Origin: Bradyrhizobium sp. RD5-C2
Lineage (GTDB): Bacteria; Pseudomonadota; Alphaproteobacteria; Rhizobiales; Xanthobacteraceae
Assembly: GCF_019972155.1 (NCBI RefSeq)
Contig: NZ_BOVL01000009.1
Span: 1-46,016, forward strand
Reading direction: 5' to 3'
DNA: 46,016 nucleotides
Shown here: positions 35,204 to 43,569 of the stretch, in pieces
Position numbering within the stretch: position 1 is the first letter of the stretch
How the letters are laid out: each line of letters opens with the position of its first letter
The notes under the pieces: model-generated
What the model saw: only the letters and a program-made list of their open reading frames with translations
What the model was told of the DNA's origin: nothing
The model's database searches: none
Position numbers and translations under genes: made by a program

Positions 35204-36637
35204 TTACGCGGCGTTGTAGCCGGCGACTGCCTTGGCCTCGAGATATTCTTCCAGACCGTAACGGCCCCACTCGCGGCCGTTGCCGGACTGCTTGTAGCCG
35301 CCGAACGGCGCGGAGCGCTCGTTCGGCACGCCTTGCAGGTTGACGTTGCCGGCGCGGATCTGGCGGCCGACGCGGCGCGCGGTTTCCACGGTGTCGGCCG
35401 AGACGTAGCCGGCGAGACCATACGGCGTGTCGTTGGCGATCTTCACAGCTTCTGCTTCGTCCTTGGCGCCGAGGATGGTCAGCACCGGTCCGAAGATTTC
35501 CTCGCGGGCGATCGTCATGTCGTTGGTGACGTCGGCGAAGATGGTCGGACGGACATAGAAGCCCTTGTTGACGCCCTCGGGCAGGCCCGGACCACCGGCG
35601 ACGAGCGTTGCGCCCTCGTCGATGCCCTTCTGGATCAGCGCCTGGATCTTGTCCCACTGGCCGCGGTTGACCACCGGACCGATCGTCGTGCCGTCGGCGC
35701 GCGGATCACCGGCCTTGGTCTTGTCGGCGACGCCCTTCGCGATCGCGGCCACTTCCTTCATCTTGGAGAGCGGCACGATCATGCGCGACGGCGCATTGCA
35801 GGACTGGCCCGAGTTGTTGAACATGTGCATCACGCCGCCGGTCACCGCCTTGGCGAGGTCGGCACCCTCGAGGATGACGTTCGGCGACTTGCCGCCGAGC
35901 TCCTGGCTGACGCGCTTCACGGTCGGCGCCGCACGCTTGGCGACATCGACGCCGGCGCGGGTCGAGCCGGTGAACGAGATCATGTCGATGTCCGGATGCT
36001 CGCTCATCGCGGCACCCACCTCCGGGCCGAGGCCGTTGAGGAGGTTGAACACGCCCTTCGGCACGCCGGCTTCATGGAGGATTTCCGCGAAGATCAGCGC
36101 CGAGGTCGGGGTGAACTCCGACGGCTTCAGGATCATGGTGCAGCCGGCGGCGAGCGCGGGCGCGACCTTGCAGGCGATCTGGTTGAGTGGCCAGTTCCAG
36201 GGGGTGATCATGCCGATCACGCCGACCGGCTCGCGCACGATCACGGCGGTGCCCATGGTCTCCTCGAACTCGTACTTCTTGAGCACTTCGAGGGTGTTCA
36301 TGAGATGGCCGAGGCCGGCGCCGGCCTGCAGCTTCTCGGCCATCGGCAGCGGAGCGCCCATCTCGTCGGAGACGGCGGCGCCGATCTCCTTCATGCGGCC
36401 CTTGTAGACCTCGACGACCTTGGTGAGCAGCGCGACGCGCTCCTCACGGCTGGTCTGGGAATAGGTCTCGAACGCGCGCTTGGCGGCGGCGACTGCCTTG
36501 TCGACATCGGCTTTGGAGCCGAGCGCAATCTCATACATCGCTTCTTCAGTCGCCGGATTGACGACGGGGGTGGACTTGCCTTTGACGACCGGATCGACCC
36601 AGGCGCCATCGATGTAGAATTGCATACGATTGACCAT
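35204..36637 (-). CDS. Aldehyde dehydrogenase family protein
   Basis: NAD(P)-dependent aldehyde dehydrogenase, 477 residues. The catalytic Glu is in SQELGGKSPNVI at about residue 250 and the nucleophilic Cys in NNSGQSCNAPSRM at about 284; the NAD site includes PWNWPLNQIACKVAPALAAGC at about 150 and SFTGSTRAG at about 228. The ATG at 36637 has AGAGG eight bases upstream; the reading to 36790 adds residues without a site. It could oxidise 2-oxoglutarate semialdehyde at the end of the sugar-acid route, but the sequence alone does not distinguish this from general aldehyde oxidation. Confidence 0.9.
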   Translation of the reverse strand: MVNRMQFYIDGAWVDPVVKGKSTPVVNPATEEAMYEIALGSKADVDKAVAAAKRAFETYSQTSREERVALLTKVVEVYKGRMKEIGAAVSDEMGAPLPMAEKLQAGAGLGHLMNTLEVLKKYEFEETMGTAVIVREPVGVIGMITPWNWPLNQIACKVAPALAAGCTMILKPSEFTPTSALIFAEILHEAGVPKGVFNLLNGLGPEVGAAMSEHPDIDMISFTGSTRAGVDVAKRAAPTVKRVSQELGGKSPNVILEGADLAKAVTGGVMHMFNNSGQSCNAPSRMIVPLSKMKEVAAIAKGVADKTKAGDPRADGTTIGPVVNRGQWDKIQALIQKGIDEGATLVAGGPGLPEGVNKGFYVRPTIFADVTNDMTIAREEIFGPVLTILGAKDEAEAVKIANDTPYGLAGYVSADTVETARRVGRQIRAGNVNLQGVPNERSAPFGGYKQSGNGREWGRYGLEEYLEAKAVAGYNAA

Positions 36638-36942
36638 CGGAAACCTCTTGTAGGGGGCGTATGGATAAGGGGAACGGAAAGCGTTCGGCAGGCATCCTTG
36701 CACGAAAGCAGGGCGAATTGAACCCGCCATATGCGGGGCGCGGCTCGTGCACGCCCACGGCATATAATGTCGCTGCCGCACCGGTGGCAAGGTTGGCTTC
36801 GTCGCCCCGGCGAAGGCCGGGGCCCATAACCACCGACGGCAATTGGTAATGGGTCCTGTTAGAACGAGCCGCGCTTACTTGCTACCACTTGTGGTTATGG
36901 ATCCCGGCCTCCGCCGGGATGACGATGAGGAGAGATCCCTCG
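36638..36942. other. 305-base intergenic gap holding a repeat
   Basis: The gap separates the aldehyde dehydrogenase and E1 genes. Apart from the family A repeat at 36800-36923 it contains only the aldehyde dehydrogenase leader; I see no coding sequence or convincing -35/-10 pair. Confidence 0.5.
36800..36923. repeat. Inverted repeat, family A (copy 4)
   Basis: 124 bases, more diverged (CGTCGCCCCGGCGAAGGCC at left; right arm ends CCGCCGGGATGACG). An additional TGGTAATGGGTCC lies in the centre, as if part of a second unit were nested. Confidence 0.82.
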
Positions 36943-39309
36943 TCACACCGCCATCTTGCGATGCCGCACCGGGGCGCCGATCGACACGCTTTCCGCCGCG
37001 TCGATGATGGCATTGGCGTCGATGCCATAGTGCCGGTAGAGGTCGCCGATCGTCCCGGTCTGGCCGAAATGCTCGACGCCGAGCGCCTCGACCCGGTGAC
37101 CGCGCACGCTGCCGAGCCAGCCGAGCGAGGCCGGATGGCCGTCGATCACGGTCACGATGCCGCAGTCGCGGCCGAGCGGCGCCAGCATGCGCTCGATATG
37201 ACTCAAATGCTGCGTGCCGCGGTGGTCGCGGCGCAAATTCCGTGCGGCGGACCAACCCGCATAGAGCCGATCGGCAGAGGTTACCGCCAGGAGACCGACA
37301 TCGCGGTGGCTCTCGCCGATCAGGCCGACCGCCTCGATCGCCTCAGGCGCGACGGTGCCGGTGTACGCAACAACGATATCGCAGTTCGGGCCCGGCTTGC
37401 GCATCCAATAGGCGCCATCGGTGATGTCGCGCTGCAGGTCCGGTGTCATGATCCGCTGCGGTTGCTCCAGCGTCCGGGTCGAGAGTCGCAAGTAAACCGA
37501 ACCTCCCTCGGCACCCTCGCGCTGCATGTGGCCAAACCCCCAGCCCATGATCACGGCAAGTTCATCGACGAAGGCCGGATCGAACGAGGCGAGCCCGTCC
37601 TGTCCCATCCCGATCAAGGGCGTCTTGATCGACTGATGCGCGCCGCCTTCCGGCGCCAGCGAAATGCCCGACGGCGTCGCCGCCACCATGAAGCGGGCAT
37701 CCTGGTAGCAGGCGTAGTTCAAGGCATCGAGGCCGCGCTCGATGAAGGGGTCGTACAGTGTGCCGACCGGCAGCAGCCGCGCACCGTTGATCTGCTGCGA
37801 CAGGCCGAGCGCCGAGAGCATGATGAACAGATTCATCTCGGCGATGCCGAGCTCGAGGTGCTGGCCCTTCGGCGAATATTCCCAGGTGTAGGCGGACGGG
37901 ATCTTCTCCTGCCGGAACAGGTCGTGGTTCTCCGCCTTCGCGAACAGGCCGCGGCGGTTGACCCAGGCGCCGAGGTTGGTCGACACCGTGACGTCGGGCG
38001 AAACGGTGACGATGCGCGACGCAAGCTCGCTGTCGCCGCGCGCGAGCTCATGCAGCACGAGGCCAAAACCCTGCTGCGTCGACATCTGCGCGGAGGCCTT
38101 GAAGGCCAGTCGCTCCGGCACGTCGATTTCAGGCGCCGAGAGACGGCGACGTCCCTCGCGGTTGAACGGCGCCGCGGCGAGGTAAGCCTCGAGCTTCGCG
38201 GGCTCTTGCGACAGGCCCTCGAACTTGTCCCACTCATGGCCGGTGCGGATGTTCTGCGCGGCGCGCCACTTCTCCATCTGCGCCACCGTCATCAGGCCGG
38301 CGTGGTTGTCCTTGTGGCCCTGCATCGGCAGGCCGACACCCTTGATGGTGTAGGCGATGAAGCAGACCGGCCGATCATGATCGATTGCCTCGAAGGCCTC
38401 GATCATGCTCGCCATGTCGTGACCGCCGAGGTTCGACATCAGCGCCAGCAGCTCGTCGTCACTACGGCGATCGATCAGCGCCGACACGTCGCCCTGGTCG
38501 CCGATATCGTCGCGCAGATGCTTGCGGAACGCAGCTCCCCCTTGGAAGCAGAGCGCCGCGTACATCTGGTTCGGGCAATTGTCGATCCAGCGCCGCAGCG
38601 CCTCGCCGCCCGGCTCGGCAAACGCCTCGAGCATCAGCTTACCGTATTTCACGATCACCACGTCCCAGCCGAAATTGCGGAACATGGTTTCGAACTTGGC
38701 CCAGAGCCCCTCGCGCACCACCGCGTCGAGCGATTGCCTGTTGTAGTCGACCACCCACCAGGTGTTGCGCAAACCGTGCTTCCAGCCCTCGAGCAGCGCC
38801 TCGAAGATGTTGCCCTCGTCCATCTCGGCGTCGCCGACCAGCGCGATCATGCGCCCTTCGGCCCGGTCCCGCATCCAGCCATGCGCCTTGACGTAGTCCT
38901 GCACCAGCGAGGCGAACAGCGTCTGCGCCACGCCGAGGCCGACCGAGCCGGTGGAGAAATCGACGTCGTCGACATCCTTGGTGCGCGACGGATAGGACTG
39001 CGCGCCCTTGTAGCCGCGGAAGTTCTCCAGCTTGTCGCGGGTCTGGTGGCCGAACAGATACTGGATCGCATGGAACACCGGGCTCGCATGCGGCTTCACC
39101 GCGACGCGGTCCTGCGGACGCAGCACCGAGAAATAGAGCGCCGACATGATGTTGGCGAGCGAGGCCGACGAGGCCTGATGGCCGCCGACTTTCAGCCCGT
39201 CGGCAGATGGCCGCACATGGTTGGCATGGTGGATGGTCCACGACGACAGCCACAGCACCTTGCGGGCCAGGGCTGTGAGCATGTCGAGGCGTTCAGGCGC
39301 GATTCCCAT
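36943..39309 (-). CDS. AceE-like homodimeric 2-oxo-acid dehydrogenase E1 / transketolase-family protein
   Basis: TPP enzyme of 788 residues, shorter than AceE (about 890) but with the same layout: N-terminal SSWTIHHANHVRPSADGLKVGGHQASSAS, Mg-TPP motif LVGDAEMDEGNIFEALLEGWK...DYNRQSLD at about residues 180-215, and a C-terminal Pyr/transketolase half (EYSPKGQHLELGIAEMNLF at about 480). GGAG precedes the ATG at 39309. No E2 or E3 gene is adjacent, so it either borrows a complex or acts alone. The divergent Lrp/AsnC gene recalls the mdeR-mdeB arrangement of Pseudomonas putida, where MdeB is a 2-oxobutyrate dehydrogenase E1; no methionine gamma-lyase gene is present here. Confidence 0.85.
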   Translation of the reverse strand: MGIAPERLDMLTALARKVLWLSSWTIHHANHVRPSADGLKVGGHQASSASLANIMSALYFSVLRPQDRVAVKPHASPVFHAIQYLFGHQTRDKLENFRGYKGAQSYPSRTKDVDDVDFSTGSVGLGVAQTLFASLVQDYVKAHGWMRDRAEGRMIALVGDAEMDEGNIFEALLEGWKHGLRNTWWVVDYNRQSLDAVVREGLWAKFETMFRNFGWDVVIVKYGKLMLEAFAEPGGEALRRWIDNCPNQMYAALCFQGGAAFRKHLRDDIGDQGDVSALIDRRSDDELLALMSNLGGHDMASMIEAFEAIDHDRPVCFIAYTIKGVGLPMQGHKDNHAGLMTVAQMEKWRAAQNIRTGHEWDKFEGLSQEPAKLEAYLAAAPFNREGRRRLSAPEIDVPERLAFKASAQMSTQQGFGLVLHELARGDSELASRIVTVSPDVTVSTNLGAWVNRRGLFAKAENHDLFRQEKIPSAYTWEYSPKGQHLELGIAEMNLFIMLSALGLSQQINGARLLPVGTLYDPFIERGLDALNYACYQDARFMVAATPSGISLAPEGGAHQSIKTPLIGMGQDGLASFDPAFVDELAVIMGWGFGHMQREGAEGGSVYLRLSTRTLEQPQRIMTPDLQRDITDGAYWMRKPGPNCDIVVAYTGTVAPEAIEAVGLIGESHRDVGLLAVTSADRLYAGWSAARNLRRDHRGTQHLSHIERMLAPLGRDCGIVTVIDGHPASLGWLGSVRGHRVEALGVEHFGQTGTIGDLYRHYGIDANAIIDAAESVSIGAPVRHRKMAV

Positions 39310-39394
39310 GGCAATACTCCGGGCGAATACGTCGGATGTTACTGCCGCGGCGACCGCCGAAAATCTCAATTCCACGCGACAGCACAGGAAAAAT

Positions 39395-39409
39395 TGGGAT
39401 AAATTCCCA
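39395..39409. promoter_or_regulatory. Candidate Lrp/AsnC operator
   Basis: Inverted repeat TGGGATAAATTCCCA lies midway in the 131-base divergent gap between the E1 and lrp genes. Length and AT-rich centre suit an Lrp-family site; assignment is positional. Confidence 0.5.
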
Positions 39410-39440
39410 CGATCCGGCCCTCACCTGCGAGTTCATCCCA

Positions 39441-39902
39441 ATGCCTGCCCTCGACGCCATCGACCGCAAGATCCTGAGTCTGCTCCAGACCGACAGCCGC
39501 ATGACCATGCAGGAGCTCGCCGACAAGGTCGGGCTGTCGGTGTCGCCGTGCCACCGCCGGGTCAAGCTGCTCGAGGAGCGCGGCGTGATCTCTCGCTACA
39601 TCGCAACCGTCGATCAGAAATCGCTCGGGCTGCACGTCTCGGTCTTCATCTCGATCAAGCTCGCGCGCCAGAAGGAGGAAGACCTCAACCGCTTCGCGCG
39701 CGCGATCTCGAAATGGGATGAGGTGCTCGAGTGCTATCTGATGACCGGCAACCGCGACTATCTGCTGCGCGTCGTCGCCGCCGACCTCTCCTCCTATGAA
39801 GCGTTCCTGAAGAACAAGCTGACCCGGCTCGACGGCATCGCCTCGATCGAGTCGAGCTTTGCGCTGAGCCAGGTGAAGTATTCGACGGCATTGCCGGTGT
39901 GA
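39441..39902 (+). CDS. Lrp/AsnC family transcriptional regulator
   Basis: Regulator of 153 residues. The N-terminal helix-turn-helix is LDAIDRKILSLLQTDSRMTMQELADKVGLSVSPCHRRVKLLEERGVI (residues 4-50). The RAM ligand-binding domain follows, with VLECYLMTGNRDYLLRVVAADLSSYEAF at about 92-118, the stretch that binds amino acids. The ATG at 39441 gives the standard length; a reading from 39336 is unlikely. Divergent placement suggests it controls the E1 gene, probably in response to an amino acid. Confidence 0.92.
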   Translation: MPALDAIDRKILSLLQTDSRMTMQELADKVGLSVSPCHRRVKLLEERGVISRYIATVDQKSLGLHVSVFISIKLARQKEEDLNRFARAISKWDEVLECYLMTGNRDYLLRVVAADLSSYEAFLKNKLTRLDGIASIESSFALSQVKYSTALPV

Positions 39903-39941
39903 GGGCGTTGGTTGGTAACTCCAATCGGGCCAACACCACCG

Positions 39942-40063
39942 CGTCGTCCTGGCGAAAGCCAGGACCCATAACCACCGCATTTGGTTGTGAAGGGAAACTG
40001 GCCCCAGCCTCATGCAACGACGAACAATTGGGGTAATGGGTCCTGACCTTCGCCAGGACGACG
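39942..40063. repeat. Inverted repeat, family A (copy 5)
   Basis: 122 bases. Compensating changes are visible: left CGTCGTCCTGGCGAAAGCC, right CTTCGCCAGGACGACG, where the C-to-T change at left is matched by G-to-A at right. It lies between lrp and the Gly/His-rich protein gene and is transcribed after lrp. Confidence 0.9.
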
Positions 40064-40166
40064 ATGCTGCAAATTAAATCGTCGCGACCGGATCGCCCGC
40101 GGGAACCCGGCGGCGGCGTTCGATGTTGATGTCAGGCATCACTGAGTATCCGAAGGGTGAGGACAG

Positions 40167-41810
40167 ATGCTGAGGGCTGCCCGCTGCAAACATACCGTGC
40201 TGGCGCTCGCCGCGATCCTCGCAGTCGCGGCATCGGCCGCGCTGTTCGCGGGCAGCGCCTATGCCGCTCGCGGTGGCGGCGGTGGCCACGGTGGTGGAGG
40301 TCATGGCGGTGGCGGCTTTCATGGTGGTGGGGGCGGATTTCATGGCGGCGGAGGCTTTCATGGAGGCGGAGGCGGCTTCCACGGTGGCGGTTTCCACGGT
40401 GGCGGAATTCACGCCAGCGGCGCGCGTGGCGGCGGCTTTCACACCATCCATCCCGCTGCAAGGGGAGGCATGAGGCTCAGCGGTGGCTCCGGCGCGCGTC
40501 ATAACCAATTCCGGCCCGCCGCTCATGCCGCGCGCGGCGCGCCGAGCGTAGCCGCCGGCCGTCATGCCGCCTCGCCCGCCGCGATGCGCCACAACGCGAA
40601 CGCCGTGGGCCACTCGTTGGCCTCGCATCAGATCCGCACCGCGATGCAGAGACCGGGCGGTTTGCGGAACCCGATGGCGCGCGCCGCGATCATGACGGCC
40701 GCCGCCGGGGCGGCCTGGGGACATCACAACCGCAATGGCGGCTGGTGGTGGCGCCATCCGCATGGCGGGTTCGCCTGGGTCGGTCCGGTATTCTGGCCCT
40801 ATGCCTATTACGATCTCTATGACTATGCCTGGTGGGGCGACGACTACGACCCGTACTTCTGGGACTATGGCTATGGCGACATCTATACCGGCCTGTTCGG
40901 CCCGTACGATTACAATGCCCTGAGCGGCTATGCCGATTACCTGCCGAGCCGCGGCAGCTCGCGACAGCCGACCGCGTCCAACAGCGACAGCCAGGCTGCG
41001 ACGACGACGCTCGCCGACATGTGCGGCAGCGACAGAAGCGATATCGCGGGCTTCCCAATCGAGCAATTCCGCAGCGCCATTCAGCCCAATGCGGAGCAGA
41101 GCGCAGCGCTCGACGAGCTCGCGAGCGCATCGCAGAAGGCGTCCGAGACCATTCTCAATTCATGTCCCAAGGACGTGCCGTTGACGGCGCCGAGCCGCCT
41201 CGCCGCGATGCAGCAGCGCCTCCAGGCCATGCGCGACGCGGTCGGCATTCTTCAGCCAGCGCTGCAGAAGTTCTACGGACTGCTCAGCGACGACCAGAAA
41301 GCCAAGGTGACGGCGCTGGCAGCGGATCAGCGCCGCGGCCGGCGTGAGCCGACGGCGGACAACGGCAACTGCAATACGGCGCAGCCTGCGACCATCGCTT
41401 GGCCGGGCGAGGTCATCGAACGCGACGTCAAGCCGACCGACGCGCAGCGGGCGAGCCTCGATGCCTTGCGCGATGCGGCGACAAAAGCCGAGGACACCCT
41501 GAAATCGTCCTGCCCGCCCACCGACGCACGCACGCCGCCGGCACGCCTTGCCGCGGCCGAAGCCAGATTGGATTCGATGCTGCAGGCGATCGGCACGGTG
41601 CGTCCGGCGCTGGACAGCTTCTACAGCGCGCTCAGCGACGAGCAGAAGGCCGCGTTCGACGCTGTTGGCCCCGAGCGGGACGGCGGCAGGATCGCCAACG
41701 CCGCAATGACCGCCGCAGGCGGCGACGAACCGCCGCGAGGCCGTCATCGCCGCCACCACCACCATGGCCCGAATATCGGCGGCATGATCTTCCGGATGAT
41801 CGGCTTGTAG
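40167..41810 (+). CDS. Secreted Gly/His-rich protein with two LTXXQ/Spy-like domains
   Basis: Envelope protein of 547 residues. It has a signal peptide (VLALAAILAVAASAALFAGSAYA), then residues 35-80 made of GGGG/GGGFHGGG repeats, a linker with an aromatic block (WPYAYYDLYDYAWWGDDYDPYFWDYGY, given here as residues about 210-235), then two homologous helical domains. The domains each run Cys - helix - Cys-Pro - ASRLAAMQQRL-like helix - LSDDQKAKV / LSDEQKAAF (about 285-400 and 410-515). The tail is RHRRHHHHG. GGTGAGGA precedes the ATG. Spy-like periplasmic chaperone or metal-binding role is plausible, not shown. Confidence 0.78.
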   Translation: MLRAARCKHTVLALAAILAVAASAALFAGSAYAARGGGGGHGGGGHGGGGFHGGGGGFHGGGGFHGGGGGFHGGGFHGGGIHASGARGGGFHTIHPAARGGMRLSGGSGARHNQFRPAAHAARGAPSVAAGRHAASPAAMRHNANAVGHSLASHQIRTAMQRPGGLRNPMARAAIMTAAAGAAWGHHNRNGGWWWRHPHGGFAWVGPVFWPYAYYDLYDYAWWGDDYDPYFWDYGYGDIYTGLFGPYDYNALSGYADYLPSRGSSRQPTASNSDSQAATTTLADMCGSDRSDIAGFPIEQFRSAIQPNAEQSAALDELASASQKASETILNSCPKDVPLTAPSRLAAMQQRLQAMRDAVGILQPALQKFYGLLSDDQKAKVTALAADQRRGRREPTADNGNCNTAQPATIAWPGEVIERDVKPTDAQRASLDALRDAATKAEDTLKSSCPPTDARTPPARLAAAEARLDSMLQAIGTVRPALDSFYSALSDEQKAAFDAVGPERDGGRIANAAMTAAGGDEPPRGRHRRHHHHGPNIGGMIFRMIGL

Positions 41811-41882
41811 GGCTCGCCATCGCCTCGCGCGTATGGCGGTGACACCACCCCGCGATATCCCAGCGGGGCAACCAGCCGGAGG

Positions 41883-41990
41883 CTACGGCGCAATCCACAT
41901 GCCAACCACGATGATGGCCAGTGCAACGGCAATCACCAGCATGTCGGTCGTGAGCCAATCAGGCATTCCATTTGATGGCTGCTCGCTCAT
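41883..41990 (-). CDS. 35-residue single-pass membrane protein
   Basis: Short gene with a strong AAGGAG eight bases before its ATG. The product begins MSEQPSNGMPDWLTTD, then has one hydrophobic helix (MLVIAVALAIIVVGMWIAP) to the end, so the C-terminus would lie in or just across the inner membrane. I do not recognise the family. It stands alone between the Gly/His-rich protein gene and the FAH gene; a hydrophobic-tail microprotein acting on a larger membrane partner is one possibility. Confidence 0.55.
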   Translation of the reverse strand: MSEQPSNGMPDWLTTDMLVIAVALAIIVVGMWIAP

Positions 41991-42342
41991 GTCCGCGACT
42001 CCTTCTGTTCGCGTCGAGCCAGTATGCTGAAGCGAAGCAGCGCGAACGAAGATGAACTGGATCACATAACGGCGCGACAAGCGGTCGCTGCGAATTTCTT
42101 GCATCCGCGCGCCCTCAAGTTGCAGCACCCGATTGATCTGCCACGCAGGTTTCTGAACATGTTCGACAACGCCGGCGGCGACGGCAAGCACAATAGCTCG
42201 TCGTCGCGTAGCGCGTAGGGTGGGTTTAGCCGAAGGCGTAACCCACCGTGTCGGCGGCAAGAGGGTGGGTTACGCGGAGTTTATCATCGGGCCGCCCTTC
42301 GGGCGGACCCGTTGGCTAGCCCACCCTACGTAGCGCTCCTCC
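41991..42342. other. 352-base gap with a repeat, no convincing gene
   Basis: The gap holds the repeat at 42215-42330. The rest has open frames on both strands, but neither has a ribosome-binding site with a sensible start, and neither gave a recognisable product. Confidence 0.5.
42215..42330. repeat. Inverted repeat, CGTAGGGTGGG type
   Basis: 116 bases bounded by CGTAGGGTGGG (42215-42225) and its exact complement CCCACCCTACG (42320-42330). Inside are GGCGTAACCCACC / GGTGGGTTACGC (about 42233-42275) and a tight hairpin CCGCCC-TTC-GGGCGG at 42291-42306. It lies at the 3' end of the FAH gene, whose stop is 12 bases away. Confidence 0.85.
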
Positions 42343-43515
42343 TCACAGCACGTTGCGCTGCGCGAGGTTCTTCATCAGTGCGCCAACGCCGAAGGTCCAG
42401 GGCTCGCATTCGTCGCTGCCCCGCATGCGGTTGACGAGCTTGCCGAGCTGCGGCGCGGCAATGGTTACGATGTCGTCGCGCTTGTGGGTGAAGCCTTCGC
42501 CCTTGGCGTCGCGGTCCTTCACCGGTGCGAACATTGTGCCGAGGAACAGCGCAAATCCATCGGGATACTGATGCACGGGGCCGATGGTCTGGGCGACCAG
42601 ATCGGTGGGGTCGCGGCTGATCTTGCTGATCGAGGAATGGCCCTCGAGCACGAAGCCGTCGGCGCCCTTCACGGTGAGGCCGACATCCATCTTCCTGACG
42701 TCGTCGAGCGAGAAGGTCCCGTCGAACAGCCGCAGCAGCGGGCCGATCGCGCAGGAGGCATTGTTGTCCTTGGCCTTCGACAGCAACAGCGCCGAACGAC
42801 CCTCGAAATCGCGCAGGTTGACGTCGTTGCCGAGCGCGGCACCGACGATCTTGCCGGCACCGGAGACGACAAGCACGACCTCCGGCTCCGGATTGTTCCA
42901 GGTCGATTTCGGATGCAGCCCGGCATCCATGCCCGTACCAACCGACGACAGCGTCGGCGCCTTGGTGAACACCTCGGCGTCGGGACCGATGCCGACCTCG
43001 AGATACTGGCTCCAGGCGTTCTGGTCGATCAGCACCTGCTTCAACCGCATCGCCGGCTCGGAGCCTGGCTTCAGCTTGGAGAGATCGTCACCGACGAGGC
43101 GCACGACCTCCTTGCGGATTGCCTCCGCCGACGACGGGTTGCCGCGTGCGCGCTCCTCGATCACGCGTTCCAGCATCGAGATCGCAAAGGTGACGCCGGC
43201 GGCTTTCAGCACCTGCAAATCGACCGGCGCGAGCAGATGCGGCTTTGTCATGTCGCGGCCGTCGGGCGGCGTGTTGGCGAGGATCGCCTCGAAATCGCCG
43301 ATCCGCTCGCCGCGCGTGCCACGCAACCCGGCCGCGGGATCGGCTTCCTCGCACAACGCGCTCACGGTGGGGAAGCGCGCGGTGACGTCGAACACGCCGT
43401 CGCCCCGCACCGCGACCACGGCGGGTCCGCCGGCCTGCGGCAGCCAGACCCGTCCAACCAGCGTGCCGGCGGTGCCGTCCTCCGGCAGGACGTCCTTTGG
43501 CGTGAGCGAAATCAT
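42343..43515 (-). CDS. Fumarylacetoacetate hydrolase family protein (possible 2-keto-3-deoxy-aldonate dehydratase)
   Basis: Product of 390 residues with a FAH fold in its C-terminal half: metal-binding acids in WNNPEPEVVLVVSGAGKIVGAALGNDVNLRDFEG at about residues 205-240 and GHSSISKISRDP at about 295. The length and N-terminal extension resemble the 380-390-residue FAH proteins that dehydrate 2-keto-3-deoxy-pentonates (XylX type) rather than the 250-residue hydrolases. AGGAGAC precedes the ATG. With the IlvD-type dehydratase, lactonase and aldehyde dehydrogenase of the window it would complete a Weimberg-like route; that is inference. It is divergent from ppk2. Confidence 0.82.
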   Translation of the reverse strand: MISLTPKDVLPEDGTAGTLVGRVWLPQAGGPAVVAVRGDGVFDVTARFPTVSALCEEADPAAGLRGTRGERIGDFEAILANTPPDGRDMTKPHLLAPVDLQVLKAAGVTFAISMLERVIEERARGNPSSAEAIRKEVVRLVGDDLSKLKPGSEPAMRLKQVLIDQNAWSQYLEVGIGPDAEVFTKAPTLSSVGTGMDAGLHPKSTWNNPEPEVVLVVSGAGKIVGAALGNDVNLRDFEGRSALLLSKAKDNNASCAIGPLLRLFDGTFSLDDVRKMDVGLTVKGADGFVLEGHSSISKISRDPTDLVAQTIGPVHQYPDGFALFLGTMFAPVKDRDAKGEGFTHKRDDIVTIAAPQLGKLVNRMRGSDECEPWTFGVGALMKNLAQRNVL

Positions 43516-43569
43516 CGGCGTCTCCTTTTTTGATCTTGTCAGCGCTTGTTAGCACAGTCCGCCAGCTAG

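Noticed and set aside
36889..39402. 837-residue plus-strand frame opposite the E1 gene
   Set aside because: The minus-strand product has the TPP motif and full transketolase layout; the antisense frame shows only low-complexity Arg/His/Asp sequence.
40261..40440. Possible CRISPR-like array in the GGTGGC repeats
   Set aside because: The repeats are in-frame Gly/His codons with no unique spacers of constant length.
42024..42218. 64-residue plus-strand frame in the gap before the CGTAGGG repeat
   Set aside because: No ribosome-binding site, serine run at the end derived from the repeat edge, and an equally open frame on the other strand.
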